Shown: positions 1 through 10,136, counted from the stretch's first letter. The stretch is 64,000 nt of DNA from Marasmius tenuissimus (GCA_029532415.1 JAQOTA010000047.1:1550001-1614000), one strand, 5' to 3'. A program made the numbers and translations. Notes: generated by a model not told the origin, from the sequence alone.

Positions 1-670
1 TTCCTGAGAGTCTTTGGGAGCTCGGTGACGTCGCGGCGTAGACAAAGACACACGCTTAGGGAAGAATGAGTGTTTCGATTTTTATCGTTTGCGTCTAGAC
101 TGGCGGCAACAGAGGGAAAACCTCCATCCATCTCCGAGGTCGAACGAGAGCCGAATGGATATTGTTCAAATGAACAAAGGGAAGCAATCAGAACGTTCAT
201 GGTGGTATTTTAGCCTGCGGGGTTTTGTCCACTTGGAATGAATGGCGTGTTGCTGACGTCGTAGGCTCCGTCACTGTACATGTTTAACCGCTTCTGCTCA
301 TGCCCCTCTCGTTACGACAACTCTGCTTTCTCCTCCATTGTCGAGCTTGATCGATTGATCGGTTATCAAGCACAGAACGACCAGCTTAACTTCGCTCTTG
401 AGCCTCGCCATTGAGCGTCACGTCGTCTTGGAGTCGTCTGTGCAATACAAGATAGTCTTGTCCTTCAGTTGAACTCGTAACTCATTTCGATGACATCCAA
501 GAAAAATCAAGAGAGAAGAACGTTTGGGATTGCCAGTGCCCATCGACATCGCAGGCAACTGTACGGGTCGGAGTTTTTGTGAGTCCAGGCCCCAGGGCAC
601 AGGGCATAGGACCGGAAATAAGAAATAAGAAATAAACCTGCACTTGGTCCCATTTCGGAACGGCAGGATT

Positions 671-710
671 CCGTAGCCGATGTAGTTAGCCAGGTTACTA
701 CATCCTACGG
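671..710. repeat. Imperfect inverted repeat (hairpin)
   Basis: The left arm CCGTAGCCGATGTAGT pairs with the right arm ACTACATCCTACGG, with a two-base bulge and a loop of about 10 nt. It could be a remnant of a palindromic MITE end or a structured RNA, but no larger context supports either. Confidence 0.45.
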
Positions 711-819
711 GCAGCTAGGACCATACCGTTTTGGCAACGCTCCAGTCGGGAACGCCCTCCGGGAAATGATGGCTAGCCACGGTGAAGTAGATTTAAAACA
801 GTAGCAATGTATATGTTAA

Positions 820-1107
820 TTAAAACTGACAGTGGTCAAAATCATCTAAAATATCGTAGTCATCTTCATCTGGTACCACAAAGTGCTCCTGGGTATCATC
901 ATCCTGGTCTGGCTCATCTACGGAATACATATCGTAATCGGTGGGGACATATACCGGAGACTCTGCAGATAACTTGAGTACTTCATGAATGAACGCCGCG
1001 AGAGCAGGTGTAATGTATTCCTCGTCAACTGCGTGATTGAAGATAGACAGCGGGTCAGCTGTATCAACGATATTGGCGAATGTCGGAAGAAGCCGATCGT
1101 ACACCAC
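820..1107 (-). CDS. Small acidic hypothetical protein or 3' exon
   Basis: A 95-codon ORF on the minus strand. Its N-terminal half is mixed hydrophobic/polar and helical-looking. Its C-terminal third is strongly acidic (runs such as DEPDQDDD and PDEDDYDILDDFD) and it ends at a TAA. I do not recognise a family. It could be the last exon of a longer gene whose upstream exons would lie at 1110-1300, but no convincing splice acceptor and upstream exon could be joined. The coherent acidic tail is the only reason to think it codes. Confidence 0.3.
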   Translation of the reverse strand: MVYDRLLPTFANIVDTADPLSIFNHAVDEEYITPALAAFIHEVLKLSAESPVYVPTDYDMYSVDEPDQDDDTQEHFVVPDEDDYDILDDFDHCQF

Positions 1108-2901
1108 GTGGTAATAGCACTTCTTCGATTCTTCTCCGAGTCACACGATCGACAACGAACGGACACATCGACTCTTCGACCAATCGATATCCTCTTCTCA
1201 CAAGTAACCTCGATCTCAGACAACACAGTAAATTAGAAACTTATAATGATCACGCGCTTTGTGTCCCCCAAGGGCCGACTCGCTTCATATAAAGCGACAC
1301 TGAACTTGAGATCGACGGAATCGCAGTGCGACGTTTCAAGCCGCTCGGCTCAGTGATAGTCGTCTACCAAACTCGCTGGGAGATATCTGTTCCTATCGCC
1401 AGCCTTTGAGACTCAGCAGTATCATCCCTGACGTGTCAAATAAGTCTTCTGACCCAATCACGAGTTCTGTCCTCCTTATAATGAGGACTTGAGGGAAATG
1501 AGTAACCTCTCTTAGCATGCTACACATCCATTATCCACTTCCGATTGGCTCAGTATCCACACTCAGAGGTCTCTTAAATCAGATGAACTTTCGACGCATC
1601 TCTTTACACTCAGTGATCGAAACTACTGTAGACCTGACATAGATATGAATTGCCATTCGAGTGCCTTGTGTTTATAGAACTGAATCGTTTGAACCGTGCA
1701 TGGATTATAAGTTCTCTTTCGCTCACTCGCCGCTCGCCGCTACACACATGACCAACCATCTGTCGACCCATGAGGAGCAGCTTGGAATGAGTGCTTCAAA
1801 CCGTAGGAGCTCCTGTAAGTACGTTTTTAGTCGTTATGATAACCCGGCTCGGCTCGTATTCGAAGACGGAAAACTTGCGTCGTCCTGTCCTAGGATAGAG
1901 ATCATTTCTTGGCCTGTCACTCAACCAGTACTAGTACAACGTAAAAAACTACTTTCGTATAGACAAATGCAACTACCCTTGAGTCAAATTCAATAGGACT
2001 GCTTCCGACTTACCCACGACTGCCCTGTCTACCGCAGGATTGTTTCCCCCGTCAGATTCCGTTTGAAAATGAGCCAAATATGCTCGACATAACCACCATC
2101 ACACGTCCAATATTCAATCAACCCAAACATGGCCGTCATTGCCACTCTGCGCCTCACTGGTACCTTTTCTAAGTTCTATTCTTGTATGTGCTACGAGCAT
2201 CCGGAATGTGATATAACCAGAGATTTTGAAGCATACCTGGGCTCTGTCGAATGGTATGAAAGCAGAGTTCTCCTTCACGAGAAACAGGCCCTCGCGCCTC
2301 AAGGAGTACTTGGTAAGAGCAAGAGTCATGGCCAATGGCAAAGTCCAGTATAAACGGCAAAGGCCGAAGCTCAAACTCGCGCCTTGTTCGAAGTTTGTAT
2401 ACATAGTTTTTTTTTCAGCACAGCGAAGTTCGAATGAGTGGAGATAAGCTCGGTTATTGATGCATCAATGACGGAGCCTCTATCTATCCGCGTCATGTTA
2501 TAGGACTCAGCTCACCCACGTTTTCATCTCCTCACAGGTAAATCTCTCGCGTTTCCGCCACCACTATTTACAGCTTCAAGTAACCGCGTACATTCCTCGA
2601 TCGACAATCTCGTAGACTTAAGTACTCGCTGATTTGCGACATCCTCAGCGCCACGGGTATACTATTGACGAAACGCTCCCCACAGCTTGTAGTACACTAA
2701 CTGGATTGTAGGCTGATAGACACGAGGATGCCATCATACCAACTTTGCCCTTAATGTTAGCATAAGTGTGGAGACTCAAGCTCAACGGTTACCTCGTCTC
2801 ATCTCTTGAGGTTCCAAATACCAGTGCGAACAACAGATTCCAAGCCAGGCCGAGTTACAGGCAAAAAGGGATATGGAGTCATATAAACGGTCGGTGAGCA
2901 A

Positions 2902-3768
2902 ATGACAAAAAATTTCGCTCAACTACTAGTATTGACTCTGACCATACTAGTGGTGGCAATTCCGTGAGCACCTCACTTCACATCTAATAGTAGCTATGCT
3001 ATACAATACTCATCATTTAGACTTGTTAAGATGCGCGAAACAACGACCCGGGCTACCCCACATTTGTCTTTACCTTACCCACCATTCCACCCGTCGATTC
3101 GATGCTTGTACAACTTGACGACCACGACTCACAGATACTCTCTACACACCAGACAGTGCCTGGTCCTCTAGTGGATCACAATATGAATATCTGGCAACGA
3201 CTCAGGCAACTACCAAAGCAGGTGCTCAGATGGTATTTGAGCTCACAGGTATAAATCTGTCTGCTACCATCAACCTTCCACTGTTGACCTATCCGGTGTC
3301 GACGTATATGGCACGAGAAGTAACGACATGAAGACACTCCCTACCTTGAACACCGTCAATCTCGACGATAAGAGTCCTGTTTCATGGTCCGATAGCCCTC
3401 ATTCGATTCCGGCAACCAACACGAAAATGTTCAGTGTTGGTGTTAAAGAACGAGAAGCACAAACTCGTCATGGAAATTACGGTCAATGGAAGTGAGAAGT
3501 TCATTGATTACCTCGAGGTGACCTCTGGTGAGGTTTGATCATCTTTCGAGTTGTCTACTGTTACAGCGACAGAGAGAATGTACACCCTTTCGATTATGAC
3601 TTGGGCTACAACCGTCATGAGTCTCGCACTGAGCGTATCTGGCCCCAGTCAGGACCCGGATATCTGCTGAGGTGAAATATGTTTCACCGGGTACCATTGC
3701 TGGCATCTCTGTCGGGGGGATGTCTGGACTTGTTTTGTTGCTGTTGGGAGTAGTTTGGAGTCTACGGT
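2902..3768 (+). pseudogene. 5' part of a single-pass membrane protein gene, interrupted by Copia-1
   Basis: Start chosen at the ATG at 2902, which opens a signal-peptide-like stretch (MTKNFAQLLVLTLTILVVA) followed at once by a GTGAGC donor. Downstream pieces in shifting frames give a beta-rich ectodomain (YTPDSAWSSSGSQYEY, GAQMVFELTG, GVDVYGT, KHKLVMEITVNG, KFIDYLEV) in the order seen in a common unnamed agaricomycete family of secreted/anchored proteins. A transmembrane segment (AGISVGGMSGLVLLLLGVVW) lies at about 3702-3760. The ectodomain needs at least two frame corrections (near 3150 and 3430), so the gene was probably decaying or is poorly preserved. Copia-1 then inserted at 3768, directly after the basic Leu-Arg stop-transfer codons. 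The cytoplasmic part resumes at 10137. Confidence 0.6.
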
Positions 3769-4079
3769 TGTTGAATCCGTGGACTATTATTAGATCCCGG
3801 TATATCCGAAGTCCCGGTTCATACTTCCCGCCATCATATTATGCGGGACTATTGTTCCATTTATCATTTCTACTTATGATCATATGTACAATTTCTATTA
3901 TCGTCTTTATATGGTATTCACTATAGTCTCTACATGTATATAAGCTCGTAGTTCTCTACTTGAATCTACAGTGTGCTTGAGCTTCTACGTCTCGCCTCTA
4001 ACCCTCTAAACTCCTCTCTGGTAAGTAGTAGTGTAGCCATGTTGTAGTCCTCTGCGCTAGGCGTCATGCCGGCTCATCA
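3769..4079 (+). repeat. Copia-1 5' LTR
   Basis: 311 bp, TGTTGAATCC...GGCTCATCA. It contains a TATA-like stretch (TATATAAGC, about 3938) suited to starting the genomic RNA. Near its 3' end is a consensus splice donor (GGTAAGT, GT at 4021). This is subfamily A; Copia-3 and Copia-4 have a related 320-321-bp LTR with a different centre. Confidence 0.96.
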
Positions 4080-4091
4080 GGTTATGGGCCC
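4080..4091 (+). promoter_or_regulatory. Primer-binding site, tRNA-iMet anticodon-arm type
   Basis: GGTTATGGGCCC follows the 5' LTR directly. Its reverse complement, GGGCCCATAACC, matches the anticodon stem-loop (CAU anticodon) of eukaryotic initiator tRNA-Met. This suggests priming by a cleaved half-tRNA, as known for Drosophila copia. The same 12 bases follow the 5' LTRs of Copia-2 (43568) and Copia-3 (50608). Confidence 0.8.
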
Positions 4092-4111
4092 CGGTTAGCC
4101 CGACTACAATA

Positions 4112-4160
4112 ACGAGCGCCCCTAGGCTGCTGTTAGCGACGAGCGCCCCTAGGCCGCTGT
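4112..4160 (+). repeat. 22-bp direct repeat in the Copia leader
   Basis: ACGAGCGCCCCTAGGCTGCT begins at 4112 and recurs at 4139 with one mismatch in 22 bp and a 5-bp spacer. It is kept in Copia-3 (about 50639-50687). It may form an RNA structure for packaging or dimerisation; that role is inference. Confidence 0.7.
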
Positions 4161-4375
4161 CATCGGCTAGCTAGGCTAGACCTGCATGTTGCCATCGACC
4201 TCTTAATTGAGTGATCGATCTATGGCATTGATGTACGTCCTTCGACGACATCGGATCTAAAGGATCCAATGCTCCTCGTTGAGCATAGCGCCTTGATGGC
4301 CGCTCCCTGTGTTGATTAGACGCATGCTAATGCTGTCTTTTCTAGATCCAACACCAAACCCAACATCTTACTACC

Positions 4376-7300
4376 ATGTTCGACGTTAAGAAATTCTTCT
4401 CCGGTCGCTTCGACGGCACTGGATTCTGCCAGACCTACCACGGCGAAATGGAAGCTGTTACCAAGGCTCAAGGCCTTTATTGTCACCTTACTGGTGCGGC
4501 TAAGAAGCCAACGTACCCTCTGGGGGAGATCATTCCGGTCATCACTGTCACTCCTTCTCCCGGTGCGGCAGCTACGCCTGCAGTTGCACCTGGTTCTGAC
4601 GACGAACCTGATCGGGCAGACCCTACTGATGCTCAGATCACGGCGTACAACACCGCGCTGGAAGCATGGGAGGAGAAAGACCTCCAGTTGATGGGCATCA
4701 TTCAGCTGACCTCTACGAAGGAAGTCTTTGAACCTCTCAAAGACATGGACGCTGCCAAAGCCTGGTCCACCATCGTCACCACCTATGGCGAACCCACATT
4801 GTCTGCCATTTATGGCGACTTCGTCAAACTGGTGTCCTTCCGGCTTACCACCAGCCATCCCCAGGCTGGCATCGCCAAGTTCAAACATTACATTGAACGT
4901 CTTGCCGAGGTCGGGGTTGAACTCCCCGAATTGATCAAAGCCCTCCTTCTGATCGCAGCTATTCCTCCCGAATGGGACGCCGCTTCCTCCAAATCCCTTC
5001 ATGACTTTGATAGGGATCCTGAGAGCGACAACGCCCTCACCGTCGCCGACGTTCATGAAGCCATCATGATCGAGTACGAGCGCCAGAACCCTCAGCTTGC
5101 CAACCGCCTCTCTGCGGTCAAGCGTGCTGGAAACCGCAAACCATCTTTCGGTCAGCAGCAGCGTCCACAGCAGCAACGTCAGCAGCGTGGACAGCAGCAG
5201 CGTGGCCAACAGCGTCAACCACAGCAGCAGCAGCAACGCCCTTCTTCGAACCAGAACAACGGTAAGAAGAAGAAGCAGCAGCGTGGTACCCGTGGTGGTA
5301 TCAACCAGCACCAGGGTCCCGGCCACGCCGGCGGTAACAACGGTGGTAACAATCGGTCGCATGGTCACTCTCATTTGGCATCTTATGCCTCCGTCGTAGC
5401 TTCCCCCGCTCCTACCCGTCCTTACTCCTCGATCACCGACCGCAGGGAACATATTGCGTTGAACGCAGTCAACAACTCCTTGCGCGCCGAGATCGCCAGC
5501 GCCCCTCCTGTTCGCGCTATGGGATCACCGCCCCCAGCTCACTTCACCGGTCACTGGGATAAGTCCTGCGACAGCACTGTCCCTCAGCCAGCTGTCAAGA
5601 AGAACCCGGCTGCTATGCAGTCCTTCACCGGCTTCAAGCCATCTCAGTCAGTATTTGATGATGTCCGTGGAGCACGTTCCCTTGCTGACAGACTTGGTGC
5701 CCCCAAGACGGCGCGGTATCTCAAACCCTTCGAACAGATCGTCACGTCCGCTACCAATCGTTCGCTCCAGGACCGCATTGAACAACCACGTGCGTCCTCG
5801 TCCAAGCGTCTTTTGGAGGATGATGAGGGATATGAGGGAGCCGGATCTCCTTCTTCTACTTCTTCTAAACGCTCTCGTAGCGCTGATCCTGATGAAGATG
5901 TAGAGATGGACTGGGGATCTGACGACGGTATGGAAGACATGACCTCTCTATTCGGTAATGATGTTGACAACGATATTGCCGAAGCTGCAGGGGTTGAGGA
6001 CGTCCCGGATGACGTCTCTCTTGGATCTTTCCACGATGACAGGCAAGTTACATATCTTGACCTGCTTTCCCAAACTGATACGACCCTACAGCGATGCTCA
6101 CAATTAGTTGGTATCAGTAGTTCGCGAGGTAGTCGTAGTGATCTGGAATCACTTGTATATTATTGTCATGCAATCAGTTCCCACTTCGTGGGGTGTACAC
6201 AATGTAAGGGAAAGAAAAGTGTGAACAACGCACAGGGTTGGCTCCTTGATTCTGGTGCCTCCTCTCATTTCACGAACGACATGAATGACTTCGCTGAATA
6301 TGAATCTCTTGATGGTCCTATCGTAAATACTGCGAATAAGGGCAACCCTATACAGATCAAGGGTAAAGGCACTGTCTTCATTAAGCACAACGTTGAAGGA
6401 CATGACGGGAAACTTACTGAGCGCGTTTCGCGTCTCTATCCTGTCTATTACATACCTCAATTGGACATACGTCTACTATCAATGGGAGAGTTCCTTCAAG
6501 ATGGTCTATCAATTCGTGGAAACGCGAAGAAGTTAGCCTTCTACTCTTCACAGCGACGACAGTCGCTTGTTTCCTACCCTCATATGCCTGGTCAAACCAT
6601 TTATTGGGTACACTCACGGAAAGCATCTGCTGAGGTTTTAATGGCCAAGTCAGTCGTTTACAACGTCGACTACGATATTGAGCACAGACGCTTTGGGCAT
6701 CCGTCGGATAAAGCCCTAAATAAAGCTCGGAAACATACGCAAGGTTTCCCACTTGACCTTAAGATGCCTACCAAGAAGACACCTCTTTGTCGTGGTTGTG
6801 CTGAAGGCAAGATGCATGAAAAATCGTTCCCCAACTCTACTACTAGAGCTTCTAAACCGTTTGAACGCATACATTCGGATTTGAAGTCGTACCCGGTTGA
6901 ATCGTATCACCGGTACAAGTACTACATCTCTTTTCTCGATGACTGCACGTCCTACGTTTGGACCTCCAAGCTAAAGACGAAAGACGAGGCAGTACCCGCT
7001 TTGAGGGACTTCCTTACTATGGTCAAGACGCAGTTCAATGCTGTTGTCAAGACCTGGATGTCTGATGAAGGGGGAGAGTACAAAGGAGATAAGTTCGATG
7101 CAGTACTGAAAGAGTATGGGATCCAGAGAGATCAAAGCATACCGTATACACCACAACAAAACGGTCGTGCTGAACGATTCAACAGGACTATTCATGAGAA
7201 GGCTGAAGCTCTTCGCTTTGAAGCTTGTATGCCTCAGTCCTGGTGGGAATTCTGCCATGTGCACGCCGTCCACCTCTACAATCGCACTCCTGTGCAACGT

Positions 7301-9598
7301 TTGAGCTGGCGAACTCCGTTCGAAATGCTTTACGGCGAAGCACCTGATGTTTCACATCTCCGAGTTATGGGTTGTGCAGCCTACGTCTTCATTCCTGAAG
7401 ATCGTAGGAAGAATAAGCTCGCTCCTCGCAGTGAGTTGATGACTTTCATCGGCTACCAAGATGGGATGAAGGGCTTCCTGTTCATGCGAAGCAATAATTC
7501 CGTATTCAAAGGTAGCACTGCACTGTTTGATGAGACGCTATACAATAAGTGTCCTGATGCCAAAACTCGTGGTTTTACACCTGTCGGTAGTGAACCATTT
7601 ACTTTGGGTGAAAATCCCAACATTCCTTCGGAAGATGAAGACTCTGATGACGACGGCTTTGATACTCCATTGCCAGATCTCAGACGTCGCTCCGAACCTT
7701 CTAAGAGATCAGAACCTCAGGTTGACGAACCTGCAGGTGGCCCTGCGCCAGGGGATTTGCCACTCCCTGAATCTGATCCTCCGACGCCTCCAGGCGAACC
7801 CGCCGTTCCTCCGCCTGCACCAGCAGCGGATGGTCCATGCCGGTCTTCGAGGCAGCGGAAGGGTATAACGCAACCTGGTAACATATTTGGTGAACAGCGG
7901 AACCCAAATAGACCCTCAGATATTATTCGCGACTTAGAGAATAAGAATACTTGGAGAAACGTCACTGGAGACAAAGAACCGTCACATCCAGTTGATCGTC
8001 CTAGCTCTTCGCGATCTAGGAAAGGCAAAGGTGGTAAAAAGGGGATTCCTGGTCCACTTCCGCCTCCGCCTGCTCCAGAACCCAGTGGAAGCACTGAGTC
8101 GCATGAGGAAGAAAGCGTAGTCAAAAGACTGACCCAAGAAGGGGGAGTAGGATTCGTGATTTACCTGTTGAACAATGCCGTTCCAATTCACGATTCGCTT
8201 CCAACGTCCGATACTCCTGATTTTTCTAATATCAGAGAGTGGACACTCCGCGATATTCTAAAGTTGCCTGTTGAGCAACAGAAGGAATGGAAGAACGCTT
8301 GCCACGAAGAACTTGAGGCACTTCGTAAGCGCAAGGTCTTCGAACTCTGTGACTTGCCTAAAGGTCGCAAAGCCATCAGAAATAGATGGGTCTTCGACGT
8401 TAAGTCGAATGGTCGCAAGAAAGCTAGACTTGTTGCCAAGGGTTTCTCTCAAGTCGAAGGTGTCGATTTTGATGAGATCTTCTCACCAGTTGTTCGTTAT
8501 GAGACTGTTCGTATGATGCTTGCTCTCGCAGCTCTCAAGAACTGGTACATCACTTCTGTTGATGTTAAGAACGCCTTCCTATACGGTGATCTTGTTGAGG
8601 AGATCTACATGGAACAACCTGAAGGCTTCAAAGTCAAGGGCCAAGAACGTAAGGTACTACGTCTACGTCGTGCATTATATGGATTGAAGCAAGCTGCCCT
8701 CGAGTGGTGGCGAACCCTCAGCTCATCCATGGAAGTACTGGGCTTCAAACGCCTAACTTCTGATGCTGGACTCTTCATCTGCAAAGATCCGAAGAGTGGT
8801 GAAGTTGTGTATGCGATCATCTACGTTGACGATGCACTCTTCATGGGTCCTAACAAAGCTTTTGTTGACAAGAAGAAAGCCGAATTCATGGCTCGATGGG
8901 AATGCCGCGATATGGGCGATGCTAGCGAGTTTCTTCGCATGAGCATTCGTCGCGAAGGCAATAAGATCATGATTGACCAGAAGGATTATCTGAAGAAAGT
9001 CCTTGAACGTTTTGGGATGCAGAATGCGAAAGGTGCTCCAACGCCCTTACCTGCTGGCTATGTGCCAACTCCCAACAATGGTCCAGTCAATCCTGCCATT
9101 CGCTCCAAGTTCCAGTCTGTGATTGGGTCGCTTCTGTACATAATGCTGGGCACACGTCCTGATATTGCCTACACAGTTACGAAGCTATCCCAGTTCTCTT
9201 CTAATCCAACGAAGGAACATCTCGATAAAGCTCTGTATATCTGCCGCTATCTTGCTGGCACATCAGACTATTCACTCGTCTACGACGGTGACTCTGATGG
9301 AGGTCTTCTTGCGTTCACAGACTCGGATTGGGCTGCCGATCCCATCAAACGCCGTTCGATAACTGGCTACTTCTTCAAGTTAGCAGGCGGTATCTTCTCG
9401 TGGCAATCACACGCCCAGAAGACTGTAGCTCTTTCTTCCACTGAGGCTGAGTATATGGCACTGTCTGATTGCAGTCGTCAAGCTTCCTGGATAAGATCGC
9501 TACTCTCTGAACTTGGAATCGACTTAGGTCCTATTCCAATCTGCAGTGACAATCAAGGCTCTATCTTCATTGCATCTAATCCAGTTCAAGAAGGCTGA
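4376..9598 (+). CDS. Copia-1 gag-pol polyprotein (premature stop)
   Basis: A single 1740-codon frame from the ATG in CTACCATG. Residues 1-225 are a UBN2/retrotran_gag-like capsid domain. Residues about 255-330 are a Gln/Arg/Gly-rich basic region with no visible CCHC knuckle, presumably the RNA-binding part. The aspartic protease has LLDSGASSHF near residue 625. A GAG-pre-integrase H-H-C-C unit lies at about 769-810 (HRRFGHP, CRGCAEGK). Integrase catalytic Asp, Asp and Glu appear in HSDL (about 833), SDEGGEY (about 896) and NGRAERFNR (about 933). A Pro-rich linker leads to reverse transcriptase with YVDD near 1483 and RNase H with SSTEAEYMAL near 1688. The frame ends at TGA 9596-9598; related copies read Arg there and continue to a stop matching 9776-9778. 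Two more TGAs follow at 9617 and 9632. The product therefore lacks about 60 C-terminal residues, including the conserved DMFTKNL part. Confidence 0.95.
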   Translation: MFDVKKFFSGRFDGTGFCQTYHGEMEAVTKAQGLYCHLTGAAKKPTYPLGEIIPVITVTPSPGAAATPAVAPGSDDEPDRADPTDAQITAYNTALEAWEEKDLQLMGIIQLTSTKEVFEPLKDMDAAKAWSTIVTTYGEPTLSAIYGDFVKLVSFRLTTSHPQAGIAKFKHYIERLAEVGVELPELIKALLLIAAIPPEWDAASSKSLHDFDRDPESDNALTVADVHEAIMIEYERQNPQLANRLSAVKRAGNRKPSFGQQQRPQQQRQQRGQQQRGQQRQPQQQQQRPSSNQNNGKKKKQQRGTRGGINQHQGPGHAGGNNGGNNRSHGHSHLASYASVVASPAPTRPYSSITDRREHIALNAVNNSLRAEIASAPPVRAMGSPPPAHFTGHWDKSCDSTVPQPAVKKNPAAMQSFTGFKPSQSVFDDVRGARSLADRLGAPKTARYLKPFEQIVTSATNRSLQDRIEQPRASSSKRLLEDDEGYEGAGSPSSTSSKRSRSADPDEDVEMDWGSDDGMEDMTSLFGNDVDNDIAEAAGVEDVPDDVSLGSFHDDRQVTYLDLLSQTDTTLQRCSQLVGISSSRGSRSDLESLVYYCHAISSHFVGCTQCKGKKSVNNAQGWLLDSGASSHFTNDMNDFAEYESLDGPIVNTANKGNPIQIKGKGTVFIKHNVEGHDGKLTERVSRLYPVYYIPQLDIRLLSMGEFLQDGLSIRGNAKKLAFYSSQRRQSLVSYPHMPGQTIYWVHSRKASAEVLMAKSVVYNVDYDIEHRRFGHPSDKALNKARKHTQGFPLDLKMPTKKTPLCRGCAEGKMHEKSFPNSTTRASKPFERIHSDLKSYPVESYHRYKYYISFLDDCTSYVWTSKLKTKDEAVPALRDFLTMVKTQFNAVVKTWMSDEGGEYKGDKFDAVLKEYGIQRDQSIPYTPQQNGRAERFNRTIHEKAEALRFEACMPQSWWEFCHVHAVHLYNRTPVQRLSWRTPFEMLYGEAPDVSHLRVMGCAAYVFIPEDRRKNKLAPRSELMTFIGYQDGMKGFLFMRSNNSVFKGSTALFDETLYNKCPDAKTRGFTPVGSEPFTLGENPNIPSEDEDSDDDGFDTPLPDLRRRSEPSKRSEPQVDEPAGGPAPGDLPLPESDPPTPPGEPAVPPPAPAADGPCRSSRQRKGITQPGNIFGEQRNPNRPSDIIRDLENKNTWRNVTGDKEPSHPVDRPSSSRSRKGKGGKKGIPGPLPPPPAPEPSGSTESHEEESVVKRLTQEGGVGFVIYLLNNAVPIHDSLPTSDTPDFSNIREWTLRDILKLPVEQQKEWKNACHEELEALRKRKVFELCDLPKGRKAIRNRWVFDVKSNGRKKARLVAKGFSQVEGVDFDEIFSPVVRYETVRMMLALAALKNWYITSVDVKNAFLYGDLVEEIYMEQPEGFKVKGQERKVLRLRRALYGLKQAALEWWRTLSSSMEVLGFKRLTSDAGLFICKDPKSGEVVYAIIYVDDALFMGPNKAFVDKKKAEFMARWECRDMGDASEFLRMSIRREGNKIMIDQKDYLKKVLERFGMQNAKGAPTPLPAGYVPTPNNGPVNPAIRSKFQSVIGSLLYIMLGTRPDIAYTVTKLSQFSSNPTKEHLDKALYICRYLAGTSDYSLVYDGDSDGGLLAFTDSDWAADPIKRRSITGYFFKLAGGIFSWQSHAQKTVALSSTEAEYMALSDCSRQASWIRSLLSELGIDLGPIPICSDNQGSIFIASNPVQEG

Positions 9599-9820
9599 AC
9601 CAAGCACATCAATATTTGATATCATTATATTTGATTGTGTGTTGAAGATGGCAAAGTTGAGTTGTTCTTTATTGAAGGAGTATATAATCCCGCAGACATG
9701 TTTACGAAGAATCTTGGACACGAGAAGTTCTTACGGTTCAGAGATCACCTTGGACTTGAATTCTATTCGTCCACTTGATTCGCTCAGATGCGCTTTTCAG
9801 CTGCACTTAGCGAGGGGGTG

Positions 9821-10131
9821 TGTTGAATCCGTGGACTATTATTAGATCCCGGTATATCCGAAGTCCCGGTTCATACTTCCCGCCATCATATTATGCGGGA
9901 CTATTGTTCCATTTATCATTTCTACTTATGATCATATGTACAATTTCTATTATCGTCTTTATATGGTATTCACTATAGTCTCTACATGTATATAAGCTCG
10001 TAGTTCTCTACTTGAATCTACAGTGTGCTTGAGCTTCTACGTCTCGCCTCTAACCCTCTAAACTCCTCTCTGGTAAGTAGTAGTGTAGCCATGTTGTAGT
10101 CCTCTGCGCTAGGCGTCATGCCGGCTCATCA
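9821..10131 (+). repeat. Copia-1 3' LTR
   Basis: 311 bp, identical by eye to 3769-4079, and preceded by the purine tract GCGAGGGGGTG (9810-9820) that would prime plus-strand synthesis. It is followed by the target duplication ACGGT at 10132-10136. Confidence 0.96.
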
Positions 10132-10136
10132 ACGGT

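Larger units (their letters stand above)
1..2901. other. Region without a recognisable gene
   Basis: Apart from the small minus-strand ORF at 820-1107 and an imperfect hairpin at 671-710, nothing here resembles a known protein or repeat. Overlapping ORFs on both strands at 2114-2447 conflict with each other, and neither has a recognisable domain. The 3' part (about 2600-2900) is presumably the upstream region of the membrane-protein pseudogene that begins at 2902. Confidence 0.5.
4021..4345 (+). promoter_or_regulatory. Putative leader intron that would remove the primer-binding site
   Basis: The donor GTAAGT lies within the LTR at 4021. The acceptor is TCTTTTCTAG, ending at 4345, with a fungal branch-point match CTAAT at 4328-4332, about 14 nt upstream. 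The predicted intron is 325 nt and ends 30 nt before the gag-pol ATG. Copia-3 has the same donor (50549), a CTGAT branch and a CTTCTCTAG acceptor (50873), also 325 nt apart. The signals are seen directly; splicing itself is inferred. Confidence 0.45.
3769..10131 (+). mobile_element. Copia-1: young, nearly complete Ty1/Copia LTR retrotransposon
   Basis: Two 311-bp direct LTRs (3769-4079 and 9821-10131), starting TG and ending CA, look identical by eye. The element is flanked by the 5-bp target duplication ACGGT (3764-3768 and 10132-10136). Inside, in order, are a primer-binding site matching the anticodon arm of initiator tRNA-Met, a leader with a 22-bp direct repeat, one gag-pol reading frame and a purine-rich tract (GCGAGGGGGTG) abutting the 3' LTR. 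Identical LTRs imply a recent insertion. The reading frame is nonetheless closed 60 codons early by CGA-to-TGA changes, so its own RNase H tail is missing and it may have needed help in trans. Confidence 0.96.

Noticed and set aside
2114..2447. Overlapping 70-96 codon ORFs on both strands
   Set aside because: They contradict each other, have no domain and no splice context; neither can be preferred.
4316..5452. Long minus-strand ORF (378 codons) opposite Copia-1 gag
   Set aside because: It lies wholly antisense to gag, and its Leu/Thr runs are the reverse complement of the CAG-rich Gln region. A partial shadow also appears opposite Copia-3, so it follows from gag codon usage rather than from a gene.
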